DNA of 64,000 bases from Microvelia longipes (lineage: Eukaryota; Arthropoda; Insecta; Hemiptera; Veliidae), in NCBI GenBank assembly GCA_018340805.1, contig JACMZG010001913.1:7910866-7974865 (forward strand). The letters are read 5' to 3'. Shown piece by piece: positions 35,735 to 47,315 of the stretch. The notes under the pieces were generated by a model. The model saw only the letters and a program-made list of their open reading frames with translations, made no database searches and had not been told where the DNA came from. A program made the translations under genes and the position numbers. Numbering within the stretch: the stretch's first letter is position 1; every line of letters starts with the position of its first letter.

Positions 35735-36195
35735 GATATATTTGTTTAAAATATTTGGCGTCGTTTAAGATAAGAGTTATATTAAATTGGGCGTTCTTAT
35801 TTATCTCTCTCAATTTTAAAATGTTCAATTTCGAATGATTTTACGCTTAACAAAAAAAGTCTTCCAATGATTTTACGCTCAACAAAAAAAAAGGTCTTCA
35901 AAACTGTTAAGCAATAGAAGAGCAATAAGAAAACTAAACAGAATGGAAGGGTTTGTTGAAAGGAGGAGATTTTTAACATCTACTATAAACTAAATATTTG
36001 AATTGGAAATAAACCTGGAGAATGAAAAACATTCTATTCTGCTTCCTATTATTTTCAAGTCAGTATTCCAAGATATTTATACGATACAAAAGAAACGGGA
36101 TTTTCTAATTTATATAGTTCTTTATTATTGTGTTTGTTAAGGATAATAATTTCCCTAAATAAATAATAGTAATTTCATTGCTTTGTTGTATATAA

Positions 36196-36700
36196 AAAAA
36201 TCCGGTACAGAATACCTCGGAACTCTCCACATCATTTTTACATCGCTTATCCTCTATTTCGGACAAACATCACTCGTCTTCAGAGTAGAATAATCAAAAA
36301 ATATGCTGCAGCGCTAATTGAAGGTCAGAGTGAGTTCAGGCTCTGTCGGCACCCTGATGAGTTAGACGTAACGAAACAGTGGGACATGACATTATGTCGA
36401 GCCATCAATGATGACGAATGTCGAATGATACAACAGTTCCCAGATGTAGCATTGCATTTTTCTTGTTACATTTTATAGGTGTCTCTCGCACAATTATATT
36501 GTGTAAATTATTATTATTGTTAAATCTAACCATCCATCTGATCAAATAAAGAATACTGCAGACTCACTTCGCTCGTTCTTAGACAGTAAATACATTCATT
36601 TATTTTCAGCGGTCACCTGTCCAGCCAAGGTCATCACTCGATGTTGCTTAACTTTTACGATCAAACAAGCCCTAGATATACTTATTGCTCTTAATTGTTA
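36196..36700 (-). repeat. RepA copy split by an insertion
   Basis: Outer block 36196-36310 ('tccggtacagaatacctcgg', 'catcactcgtcttcagag', 'tatgctgcagc') and resumed block 36550-36700 ('actgcagactcacttcgctc', 'gcggtcacctgtccagcc'). About 240 bp of foreign sequence sits between. Confidence 0.6.
36310..36548 (+). repeat. RepF inserted in RepA; coding-like frame of 58+ codons
   Basis: Contains an uninterrupted frame from before 36302 to a TAG at 36476-36478, with a balanced, non-repetitive amino-acid composition (for example HPDELDVTKQWDM and INDDECRMIQQFPDV). No family is recognised and no start codon fixes it. Part of the segment ('agatgtagcatt' through 'tctcgcacaattatat') recurs near 710-890 and 33354, so it is a repeat that may carry a captured coding fragment. 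Confidence 0.4.
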
Positions 36701-37475
36701 CTTAAAGGTTTTTTTCTTTTGTCGTCATGAAGATTAATGCGCTTTGGTATGGCTGATATAATAGAGCCAGGCTGATATAAAGATTATTGCATTATCTTTA
36801 AATACGTCATATAAAAGAACACCCAGTAAAATATTAGAATGAAAAAAACTTATGCTTTCGATGATTTAGCTAAAAAACTAAAAATATATTTAAACATGTT
36901 CTTTTAGCGGGAAAACGGGCTCGACTGCTTGTGTGACGTCAGACGTAAGAATACCGCCGTTTAGTACAATATTCACCAGAGCAAAACTTATGAGAGTTTA
37001 TTCTATACTGTCAACAAGATGATACTGGCAGCTGTAGTCATCACGTTCCTTAGGCATTGTATTACTGGAACACGGAATTGTTTTTGTTTCAGTCCTCTTT
37101 ACATTCTATTGAACTATAAGCAATTGTTGATCTTACGATATTTCTAACTAAAACTACCATCTGTTTTAAACGACCCTACCTTTAGAACGTTCCGTTTTTA
37201 CCCCACTCCCTCTCCCATTCCCCCTCTCCTCTTCTTTAAATGCTTATTTGGACTATTTAAAAATAAATAATTTTTTTTACAACTCAATATATTTTTAACA
37301 CTTTTATGCATTTTATAAGAAATAACATTTTTTTTTTGGAAAAATGCAAATATTGAGTCAAATGTGACTCAATGGTAAATTACATCGCTGAGACAATTCC
37401 TTTTCCTGAAATGAAAAGTGGCTCAAAGTCAGAATGACTTTTATGATATTTTCTTCGACCTCAGAATATTATTGT
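36701..37475. other. No gene recognised
   Basis: Mixed-composition sequence; 36900-37060 is slightly more GC-rich than its surroundings. No ORF or element boundary seen. Confidence 0.35.
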
Positions 37476-37479
37476 GGTT

Positions 37480-39690
37480 AAAATTGCTCTAAATGGTAAT
37501 ATTATTATCTCACTAAATAGTTATATTACTGCCTCATTAATTAGTAATCTTACCGCCTCATTAAAAAGTAATATTACTGCCTCACTAAATGGTAATATTA
37601 TTGTCTCACAAAATAGTAATATTCCTGCATCACTACATATCGCTAGTCTTGCCTTACTAAATAGTAATATCACTGCTTCACTACATATCAATAGTCCTGC
37701 CTTACTAAATAGTAATATCACTGTTTCACTACATATCAATAGTCCTGCCTCACTAAATAGTAATATCGCTGCCTCTCTACATATTGATAGTCCTGCCTCA
37801 CTAAATAGTAATATTATTGTCTCACAAAATAATAATATTCCTGCATCACTACATATCGCTAGTCCTGCCTTACTAAATAGTAATATCACTGCTTCACTAC
37901 ATATCAATAGTCCTGCCTCACTAAATAGTAATATTACTGCCTCATTACATATCGATATTCCTGCCTCACTAAATAGTAATATCACTGCCTCTCTACATAT
38001 CGATAGTCCTGCCTAACTAAATAGTAATATCACTGCCTCACTACATATCGATAGCCCTGCCTAACTAAATAGTAATATCACTGCTTCACTACCGATAGTC
38101 CTGCCTCACTAAATAGTAATATCACTGCCTCTCTACATATCGATAGTCCCTGCCTCACTAAATAGTAATATCACTGCTCACTACATATCTAGTCCTGCCT
38201 TACACTACTACATAGTACTAAATAGTAATATCACTGTTCACTACATATCAATAGTCCTGCCTCACTAAATAGTAATATCTGCCTTCTCTACATATTGATA
38301 GTCCTGCCTCACTAAATAGTAATATTATGTCTCACAAAATAAAATATTCCTGCATCACTACATATCGCTAGTCCTGCTTTACTAAATAGTAATATCACTG
38401 CTTCACTACATATCAATAGTCCCTGCCTCACTACATAGTAATATTACTGCCTCATTACATATCGATATTCCTGCCTCACTAAATAGTAATATCACTGCTT
38501 CACTACATATCGTAGTCCTGCCTCAGTAACATATATTAGTCCTGCCTCACTAAATAGTAATATCACTGCCTCTCTACATATCGATAGTCCTGCCTCACTA
38601 AATAGTAATATCACTGCTTCACTACATATCGATAGTCCTGCCTTACTAAATAGTAATATTACTGCCACTACATATCGATAGTCCTGCCTCACTAAATAGT
38701 AATATCACTGCCTCTCTACATATCGATAGTCCTGCCTCACTAAATAGTAATATCACTGCTTCACTACATATCAATAGTCCTGCCTTACTAAATAGTAATA
38801 TCACTGTTTCACTACATATCAATAGTCCTGCCTCACTAAATAGTAATATCGCTGCCTCTCTACATATTGATAGTCCTGCCTCACTAAATAGTAATATTAT
38901 TGTCTCACAAAATAATAATATTCCTGCATCACTACATATCGCTAGTCCTGCCTTACTAAATAGTAATATCACTGCTTCACTACATATCAATAGTCCTGCC
39001 TCACTACATAGTAATATTACTGCCTCATTACATATCGATATTCCTGCCTCACTAAATAGTAATATCACTGCCTCTCTACATATCGATAGTCCTGCCTAAC
39101 TAAATAGTAATATCACTGCCTCACTACATATCGATAGCCCTGCCTAACTAAATAGTAATATCACTGCTTCACTACATATCGATAGTCCTGCCTCACTAAA
39201 TAGTAATATTATTGATTTACCTACATATCGATAAGTCCTGCCTTACTAAATAGTTAATATTACTGCTGCACTACATATCGATATCCTGCCTCACTAATAG
39301 TAATATCACTGCCTCTCTACATATCGATAGTCCTGCCTCACTAAATAGTAATATCACTGCCTCACTACATATCGATAGTCCGATTTACACTATAGATAGT
39401 CCTGCCTACTAAAATAGTAAATTATGATATATTATGCCGCGCCGCACTTCTTATCGATAGTCCTGCCTCACTAAGTAGTAATATCACTGCCTCTCTACAT
39501 ATCGATAGTCCTGCCTCACTAAATAGTAATATCACTGCCTCACTCCATAACGATAGTCCTGTCTCACTAAACAGTAATATCCCTGCCTCACTCCATATCG
39601 ATAGTCCTGTCTTACTAAATAGTTATATCCCTGCCTTATTACATATCGATAGTCCTGCCTCACTAAATAGTAATATTACTGCCTCATTAT
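37480..39690. repeat. Satellite, 48-bp unit with higher-order period
   Basis: About 45 units of 'cactaaatagtaatatcact', 'gcctcactacatatcgatag', 'tcctgcct'. Forty-eight is a multiple of three, so in intact stretches one frame is open on each strand (16-residue unit such as HIDSPASLNSNITASL on +). Marker variants recur together: 'ctacatattgatag' at 37777, 38288 and 38860, each followed by 'tctcacaaaat' and 'cctgcatcactac'. That gives a higher-order repeat of about 510-570 bp. The block near 37660-38090 is nearly identical to 38745-39170. Frames are broken in many units, so a gene is unlikely. Confidence 0.97.
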
Positions 39691-40080
39691 CCTAAACTTG
39701 TTTTTGTAATAATGGTAAAACCGTTTTCCTGTACCATTTACAACTAGAGTGTTGAAACATTATCTTTCACATTAAGATTTCAACTATTCAAAGATAGCAA
39801 GTATTGGATCTCAAAGAGTAAATGATTAATGAAGCTATAGTGAGAAAATCTTGTTAATTATTCAAGTTATCTCAACTTTTAACCTTTTCAGCTTAATACT
39901 CGACCTGAATTAAAAATTTCTCAAAATTTATCGTTTCCTAAGTTCATGCTTTTACTATGTGCATGAAAAATGTATTTCTTAAAAAAAAGGCAGACAATCA
40001 TGGGACGCGGATATCCTCTATAAGCTTAAAAATTTAAATTATAAGCACTTGTGAATTTTATACCCACAAATAATTTCAAC
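39691..40080. other. No gene recognised
   Basis: AT-rich flank of the satellite. Confidence 0.35.
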
Positions 40081-40097
40081 CAATTTAATGATGAAAA

Positions 40098-40137
40098 ACC
40101 GGCTTTCAACCTAATACAGGTCATCCTCAGTGCCGGT
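40098..40137 (-). ncRNA. Hammerhead-like core motif, possible PLE remnant
   Basis: Minus strand: ACCGGC, A, CUGAGGA (40130 to 40124), U, stem II GACCU / AGGUU with a 5-nt loop, GAAA (40107 to 40104), GCCGGU. The CUGANGA-stem-GAAA arrangement matches the hammerhead catalytic core, but no GUH cleavage site with a third stem is evident; instead the outer strands pair with each other. Candidate only. Confidence 0.35.
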
Positions 40138-40162
40138 GAGAAGAAGCTAATTTTTCCTCTTG

Positions 40163-40221
40163 AGTCTTGTTACAAGATTTGAGACTGGATGCAGACCTGT
40201 CTTAAATCTTGTAACAAGACT
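40163..40221. ncRNA. 59-nt hairpin, 23-bp stem
   Basis: Arms 40163-40185 and 40199-40221 pair at 22 of 23 positions with a 13-nt loop. The size resembles a pre-miRNA, but position beside the motif at 40098-40137 and a second small hairpin (40228-40244, GACGAA / TTCGTC) suggests the folded end of a mobile element instead. Confidence 0.4.
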
Positions 40222-40382
40222 GTGTATGACGAAAGCTCTTCGTCAATTTATTTTCAATAAAGGACTGAAGTCTTCATTAATTTAATTGATATTGCAATTT
40301 ATAACAGTACAAACGCTCTAAACTTATTAAAATAAGCTTAGGTAAATTTTACATATAATATATTTCAGTATGACTTAATTAC

Positions 40383-40482
40383 TTTAATTTCTTAAATTCA
40401 TTACTAAGTTTCGATGTATCACTTAAACACGATTTAATTTCTTAAATTCATTACTATGTTTCGATGTATTACTTAAACACGA
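40383..40482. repeat. Tandem duplication, about 54 bp, two copies
   Basis: 'aatttcttaaattcattact' and 'gtttcgatgtatcacttaaa' occur twice in succession. Confidence 0.85.
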
Positions 40483-40756
40483 TATCATTTAAACTTCAGA
40501 AGTTACTCTAATATTTGTATTAATCTGATATAAAATTGGCTTAGGGCTTTTAATTAAAATTAATTCGTTCCGCTACCTTACCGCTCTATATGTATTTACA
40601 TTATACCAAATGATTGATTCCTAACATAATATATTGCTATGGCTCGACCTTTGGTATCCTACACGCCCTGTTGAAGCAAACATTACGCTTGATTGAACGA
40701 GTTTAATTAAATTCTAATACACTAACGCTATAATGCATACATTGCAAATGCAGGAA

Positions 40757-40870
40757 AAAACCTGGTCCGGGGTATCTCGAAAGTTTTCCTAACCTAATCC
40801 GATTCGCTAAACTCATTCTTAGCACTTCGGACTCGCCTCGCTCGTCCTCAAAATATGAAAAGCTCTAAAT
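40757..40870 (-). repeat. RepA outer end
   Basis: 'acctggtccggggtatctcg', 'ccgattcgctaaactcattc' and 'cttcggactcgcctcgctcg', then broken. Confidence 0.65.
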
Positions 40871-40917
40871 TTATAATTGAGTTAGTAAAAACCAGCGTTT
40901 TTTTGACCATATGTATA

Positions 40918-41150
40918 AAAAAATCTAGCTTAATGGTCTGCATGACGGGCGAATTTTCTTTTGAATGCGTGGATTCGTGTTTAACAATTTATTTCTTGCT
41001 TAAGAATCTGGCTTATCATTTATAACTTGAGCAGTTACTCAATTATCAAGTAACTCATTTTAATGTATTTTTCAATACGTACAAATTTTGTTCGTTTTAC
41101 AAAACTATGCCTCTGAAATTCGCAGTGCACACCATTATTTGCATTATTTT
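40918..41150 (+). repeat. RepE copy
   Basis: Matches 17420-17580 over 'tggtctgcatgacggg', 'gtgtttaacaatttatttc', 'gagcagttactcaattatca'. It then runs into an inverted copy of the block seen at 17645-17692. Confidence 0.6.
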
Positions 41151-41475
41151 AATGCTCAGTTGGTTCGAAACCGACTCCCTATATGTTGCTTAGCGGCCGT
41201 ATTTTATATTTTCTGGTATTGACCACACTTTTTATAGACTTCTTGGTGACTTAAAGTGGTCGTATCGGCTTCGGACTGGTTTTATTCGATTCAGTGCCAA
41301 GAAATACATAGAAAACGACACCCTACTCTAAATTATTTTTTTATCGACCATAATTTGGTTTCCGGTAATTTACCATGGTGGGGGCAGGCGTGCCCCCTCC
41401 CACACGAGCTATCTCATTAGCAATTTTTTTAAATTCGCTAAAAGTCAGAGTAATAGGAGCAAATGATTTTTTATA
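41151..41475. other. No gene recognised
   Basis: A slightly GC-richer stretch (about 41160-41420) without an open frame of note. Confidence 0.35.
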
Positions 41476-41479
41476 TGAA

Positions 41480-42297
41480 TTGTAGTAATAACTTATCTTT
41501 TTGTTTATATGCTTATCCTTATCTTATCTTTTGTTATATGAATTGTAGTAATTATTATCTTTTTGTTTATATGAATTGTAGTAATTACTTTCTGTTATAT
41601 GAATTGTAGTAATACTTATCTTTTGTTTATATGAATTGTAGTAATAACTTATCTTTTTGTTTATATGAATTGTAGGTAATTACTTATCTTTTGTTTATAT
41701 GAATTGTAGTAATTACTTTTCTTATATGAATTGTAGTAATTACTTATCTTTTTGTTTATATGAATTGTAGTATTACTTATCTTTTTGTTTTACTTATCTT
41801 TTTGTTTATATGAATTGTGTAATTATCTTTTTTTGTTTATATGAATTGTAGTAATTACTTATCTTTTTGTTTATATGAATTGTAGTAATTACTTATCTTT
41901 TTGTTTATATGAATTGTAGTAATGTTATATGAATTGTAGTAATACTTATCTTTTGTTATATGAATGTAGTAATTACTTATCTTTTTGTTTATATGAATTG
42001 TAGTAATTACTTATTCTTTTGTTTATATGAATTGCAGTAATTACTTATCTTTTTGTTTATATGAATTGTAGTAATAACTTATCTTTTTGTTTATATGAAT
42101 TGTAGTAATTACTTATCTTTTTGTTTATATGAATTGTAGTAATTACCTTATCTTTTTGGAATTGTCTTACTTATCTTTTTGTTTTATATGAATTGTAGTA
42201 ATTACTTATCTTTCTTATCTTTTGTTTATATGTTGTAGTAATTACTTATCTTTTGTTTATATGAATTGTAGTAATTACTTACCTTTTTGTTTCAGGT
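41480..42297. repeat. Minisatellite, about 33-bp unit, about 25 copies
   Basis: Unit 'tatatgaattgtagtaatta' plus 'cttatctttttgt'. Many units carry small deletions, so no frame stays open. Confidence 0.95.
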
Positions 42298-42838
42298 GAG
42301 TGAATAATGTTCAATCTACTTTTGGTAAAGTATAATTTTATTTATTTTTTTTTTAATTTAAATACTTTGGGTGCACATACCTTTACGCCTTTAGACTTCG
42401 CCAATGGCGCTGTCTATACTTATATGTAATTATATACACGCCAGTATTGCTGTACACGTTATTAATGGTGCCGTTAAGAAAGAGCAGTCTCTTTTATTTA
42501 TATCAAAAAACAAGTTGTTAATTGTGTTATTTATTTTCTTCAATTAAAAAAAAATATTTCTTTATTAATAAACCCCTAAATTTTTTTCATTGCATTTTTT
42601 TTTAATTTTGAAAAGTAGATATATAACGCTTTTTATATAGACAAAGGGATAGCATCGAATGAGCTAAGTGGGCGGGTCTAATTGTGGTATTACAAAGCCT
42701 TATTTTAACACGCAGAGTTTTGAATTTATTATCCAAACTACGGCCACAGTTTTTATCAAAATCGAACCAAAATTGGCGTACGTAATATTAAAAACTGTAG
42801 AGCGGATTCATAAAGAGTAGATTTTGTATGAAGAACAA
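42298..42838. other. No gene recognised
   Basis: AT-rich with a moderate-GC interval; nothing identified. Confidence 0.35.
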
Positions 42839-42839
42839 A

Positions 42840-43205
42840 CAAGAGATCTTCGGGATCATGGCTCTGCGGCAATATGGTTGTTGTACTTTATCGATTCGAC
42901 ACAGTGGCATACTGACACTATGACGAACCCAATTTTCAAATGTGTTCTATAAAAATTTGAATAATTTTTTAAAATAAATTTTCAAATGTATTTATTAAAA
43001 CAACGCGATTTGTTTAATTATGTTATAAGTGTCAATAACACCGGAACTAATACTGAAAACGAAATTTGACTTCGTTATAGTATATGTGTAAAAATTTCAA
43101 GCCGCTTTTCTAAACACTCTTTAAGGATTTGTGATTTTTGAAATGTTTGTGGGGTCATTATTATGGGTTGATGACGTAACACATATTTCGTAAACAAAGG
43201 GTTCA
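42840..43205 (-). repeat. RepC interspersed repeat, copy 1
   Basis: Reversed, it matches 62790-63115: 'taataatgaccccacaaaca', 'tttcaaaaatcacaaatcct', 'aataaatacatttgaaaat' and 'gataaagtacaacaac'. It shares 'tgacgtcat/taaccc' vocabulary with RepA, so the two families may be related. Confidence 0.65.
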
Positions 43206-43214
43206 GAGACATTT

Positions 43215-43703
43215 AGTATGTTCACACACACTCTAGATCCACGGATCGTATAGAAGACGTATATAATACGGTCAACTAACTTCACGGTTCTTGCAGCGTA
43301 TTTGTTTAGTCGATCGAGTTATAACTGATCCCGCCAAAACATGGCGTCTTGTATAGTGAAGGTTCACTTTTGGTTATAATGAAGTTTAACACAAAAAAAT
43401 ATATTTAATTAAATTGTGATTTCTTTGCATAATATAAAGTTACACTGAAAAAATAATATTCTAAAAGTTATTTGATCAAAAACGGTAATATAGAAGTGAA
43501 ATAAAAGTTCGACGAGAAGGTTATCCGTTTAATACGATTGTCTCTAAAGGTACATACAGCGTATCGGGGATCCATTTAGATTCCATCTCCCTAGTTCTAG
43601 CGTATGCATCGGATCCCTCCGCATGGTTCATACAGCTAATATTACCGTATTGAGAGATCGTATTCTATACGATACGCGGATCTAGAGTGTGTGTGAACGT
43701 ACT
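43215..43703. mobile_element. MITE with about 55-bp TIRs, 489 bp
   Basis: Left AGTATGTTCACACACACTCT 'agatccacggatcgtataga' and right, reversed, AGTACGTTCACACACACTCT 'agatccgcgtatcgtataga', continuing to 'aatacgg'. Interior shows no ORF. Flanks (cattt / aatta) show no obvious duplication, so superfamily is open. Confidence 0.8.
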
Positions 43704-43864
43704 AATTAACAAGGTTTGCTTTTTGTACTAAGATTATTTTGATCCGAGAAAGCGTTCAAAAATTATCGTGGCGTCCAAAAGACACATCTAGAACAAAAAT
43801 CTCGTATATATACATTAATTTGTATGAATGTAAACATACATATATGAATATGTATAAATCTCAA

Positions 43865-43867
<3 letters not shown>

Positions 43868-43909
<42 letters not shown>

Positions 43910-43930
43910 ATATGTATATGTATATATACT
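43868..43930. repeat. TA/TG microsatellite
   Basis: TA run followed by TG repeats and 'tatatgtatatg'. Confidence 0.92.
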
Positions 43931-44144
43931 TTTATACTCTTTAGTTATGTAATATCTATATTCATCTTACACGTAAAGATTTCTTATATACTTACTCGCC
44001 ATTAGTTTTATCACTGGTTTGCGAACTTTCTTTTTACTGAATCTATTTACTGCGTTATATCTATTTATATCTATCTATTTACTGCGTTAATCTAATAGCA
44101 AGTAATACAATATGTAAAGCATGCTGTACAACTAGCTTTAAAAA

Positions 44145-44262
44145 AAACACAGATAGACAAATTAGGAGGACAAAAAAACATCTGAAATGGATGACTCAGG
44201 TAAATCCCGATTTTGGAAAATAGGGCTAACATAATGCTTTTTCTATATATACCAATGGTGAA
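44145..44262 (-). repeat. RepA inner end
   Basis: 'catctgaaatggatgactca', 'aatcccgattttgg' and an eroded terminal hairpin. Only this end is present. Confidence 0.5.
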
Positions 44263-44560
44263 AATGAGAAGAAAGAAAAAAAGAATTTTCTAACTATGCC
44301 AGATAAGATTTTTATACAATTTCAAAAGACTAAATTGAATCTTTCTTTCACTTCTCGCTGTTAAAATAAAAAGAAAAAGTTTTGTAAAGGTTTGTGTAAT
44401 TAGTTAAAAAGGTCCTTTTCCCCGAGTCTGGCCTTAATGAAGAGAATCAAAGGTAGATTTAAGTTAATTAAAAGTGATTGTTAGGTTGGAAACCAGATTA
44501 AGAGATACAATCTGTACAATTGTTTCAGCACAAATTTATCCCAATTAATTGAGTTAGAGA
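44263..44560. other. No gene recognised
   Basis: Nothing identified. Confidence 0.3.
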
Positions 44561-44567
44561 TAAATAG

Positions 44568-44762
44568 TTGTTTCTAGAGAGACATGCCTGGGTAAGCGAT
44601 TATCAGGCAAGACAGAGAAATGGGTTTACTGACAGGCGACGTCAGCTCAGGGAATTTAGTCAAGTTTTTATTGGGTGTGTTCGCGAGAGTGAACCGAACG
44701 ATTTTGGATCTGAATTAATCAGTGTCGTAACAGCCATTTTACCCCCACCACCATTGTGAACA
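44568..44762 (+). other. Non-repetitive GC-richer segment, possible exon
   Basis: About 190 bp open in one + frame, less AT-rich and more complex than anything nearby, with a coding-like composition (for example ARQRNGFTDRRRQLREF). It starts with a TTG codon rather than ATG. Candidate splice signals exist (CTGG|GTAAGC near 44590; 'gattatcAG' near 44605), but none gives a convincing exon. No family recognised. Confidence 0.25.
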
Positions 44763-44829
44763 GAGTAAAGTTAGCCAACTCAGTAAATGCGTTATAATCT
44801 TACGGGTTTAAGTATAACGAATTAACTTT

Positions 44830-44970
44830 TAGAAACACTCAATACGCAGTCATCTCTCATCTTAGTACGTACGTCATCATCATACGTAGTCATCTCTCAT
44901 CTTAGTACGTACGTCATCTGTCATCTTAGTACGTACGTACGTAGTCATCTCTCATCTAGTATACGTCACA
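44830..44970. repeat. Minisatellite, about 34-bp unit, about four copies
   Basis: Unit 'acgtagtcatctctcatctt' plus 'agtacgtacgtcatc'. Confidence 0.88.
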
Positions 44971-45179
44971 TTATACCAAATCTTTATCTTGAAATTATTT
45001 ATTCATACTCGTATACCAACATTGATCCAACAGGAAGAAGTGTACTACTCCAGGCTTTATTCTAGCTAACTATATCATTTTAAAAGAACAGAGGCATAAT
45101 GTTTGTGTGTGTGTGTGTGTGTGCGTAATACATATATTACTCAATTTATTCTATTTTATTATTTTAGATCAATGAAACT

Positions 45180-46112
45180 AAAATCAGCACGTCACTTTTG
45201 CCTTAAGACATGGTGATTGTGAACCCATTGTCCTCAACCAGGTTATCATTCCTCACTCAAGCACAGTCCGCTACCTTGGGTTACACCTTGACAGACGCCT
45301 AACCTGGTCACACCATACAAAAATTAAACGACAAGACGCAACAGACGCTACAGACTCCTACACAGACTACTTAACAAACACTCAAAACTAAGCATACACA
45401 ACAAACTACTCATACACAACACTAAATTAAGCCAACATGGACATATGGCATAGAACTCGGAAGCACCAAACCATCAAATTCCTATCGTATCCAATCCCTG
45501 CGTCTAAAATAATAGAAAAATCGCCGATGCTCCATATTATGTTTCAATCATACCCTTCACAACGATTCCGAATCCCCTTTGTCCGTGATTTAGCTGCATC
45601 CGATACGTACCTTCCACAGTATTTCCAATCCCATCCTAATCCTTTTCAGTCTTATCTTCCTTCAAATCCGGAAACACAATCCGCAGACTAAAGAGGCAGT
45701 GCCGCGAGACCATTAAATTAACAAAAAAAATTATGTAAAATCGCTGAACTTGTTTATATACCTTTTTTAATATTGATTTTTAAAATAATTCTTTTTAATT
45801 ATACATATTTTCCTTGATTTGGTTTATTTTTCTATTTTTGAATATCTATATTTCTATGTAATATTTATTATTTATCTTTCATTTATATTTTATTTATTCT
45901 CTAGCGATTATTGATATTAAACTGGCTTTTTTTCTTTTTTTCTATTTACTACTGTAGTCATAATATAGAATATCTCATGCCAGCAAGTACTACCACTGGG
46001 TAAATTCTTGCAACAGTCATATCAAAGCCATATCTTATCACTGTTACTATTATTGCTAATAACATCTTTCATGTAGTTGCAATATTCAATAAAAAGTTTA
46101 AAAAAAAAATAT
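45180..46112 (+). mobile_element. Non-LTR retrotransposon, 3' fragment
   Basis: The C-terminal end of a reverse-transcriptase ORF is readable with frameshifts: STVRYLGLHLDRRLTWSHH (45260-45320), then in another frame LLNKHSKLSIHNKLLI (about 45365-45415) and later RIPFVRDLAA (about 45570-45600). These match the conserved tail of jockey-like ORF2 proteins. A 3' UTR follows with AATAAA (about 46089) and an A run (46101-46110), so this is a 5'-truncated insertion. Confidence 0.8.
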
Positions 46113-47140
46113 TATTTTAGAATAAATAGAATATGTTTAATGTTTGCTTATTTTGCCACGAATTTTTGAAAGTTTTTGATATTTTGAAAATTTTATGTTT
46201 GTTACAATATATTCTATTCTTCTAGGGTTTAAACTGAAAAACTTAACTTTGATTTTAAAACGATACAAAACATAAAGATATTTTTTTCTTCCTGTCTGCC
46301 TTTTTGGAGGCAATTTTAGGAAAAAAATTTGTTAAATTATGACCAAAAACTATACAGCTTTGACACATAGTTACGTTAACATGTATTTACAATATTATTA
46401 AAATCAGGCAAGGTATAAGTCATTTATCGATACACACATGAACATAAACTCCGATTACCTTAGTCATTTATCGTTAAACTAATATACACAAACATACGCG
46501 CCACGTTCAAAAATTTTGAAATTTTGCATGCCGGTATTTTTAAACGTAAAATAATTAAAAGTTGTGAACCCCGGAAAATGTTTTTTAAGACCTTTTTAAA
46601 AAAATGCACCACAACATAGGAGTTCTAATTTAAATGTTTTAAGTTCGATCTAACATTGCGGCAAAAATTGTCACCAACCAAAAACGTCGTTTGTAACTGA
46701 TAACATAACCTTTAAAACGTCCGTTCAAACCAAGGATGTTAAATAAAGGGGACGACGCACTAAGTCGATTTGCCATACAAAAAAAGTGACCCCATCGAAA
46801 ACCAAAAAATAGAGAGAATTCATCACGAAACACTTGTCAAAACCAACTGCACATGCTTGGTACAAACTGCGCATGCTTTCAATTCTTATAATAGCGCAGG
46901 TCTTAAATTTTAGAGGCAAACTTACCTCTGATTGGTTTCCTATTGTTTATTGCTTGAGAAAATTATAAACATGCTTACACGATCACTCATTGAAGTGGCA
47001 AAGTATAGTCCAAAATTTAATATTAAATAAGCACAAATGACTTAAAAAGCACCACAAATGTAACATTAACGAGAAGCGCAGAAGAAAGTTGAAAAGAAAA
47101 CTCGACAACCTTGTCCCCTTCATAACCTGCGTTTGGCGCC
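46113..47140. other. No gene recognised
   Basis: Two overlapping minus frames of 64 codons at 46639-46919 show no recognisable motif. AT-rich otherwise. Confidence 0.35.
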
Positions 47141-47147
47141 TTTTTTT

Positions 47148-47315
47148 CTCTATCTCATACAACTTCCATTGGGTCAGAAAAGTTCCTTAATGCGTCAACC
47201 TCCTTATTCAAGATCCTTGGTTTGCTCCTATTTCTCTATCTCATACAACATCCATGGGGTCAGAAATGTTCCTTTATGCGTCATCCCCTTTAATCAAGAT
47301 CCTTGTTTCAAACAC
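47148..47315. repeat. Tandem duplication, about 84 bp, two copies
   Basis: 'tttctctatctcatacaac', 'tccattgggtcagaaa', 'gttcctt', 'atgcgtca' and 'tcaagatccttg' occur twice. The open + frame here begins with TTG and is not called as a gene. Confidence 0.85.

Noticed and set aside
37474..38016. 180-codon repetitive protein
   Set aside because: Frame exists because the satellite unit is 48 bp without stops; neighbouring units break it, and the opposite strand is equally open.
40163..40221. microRNA precursor
   Set aside because: Size fits, but it is almost perfectly paired, internally palindromic and set among other element-like hairpins. Kept only as a hairpin until small-RNA data exist.
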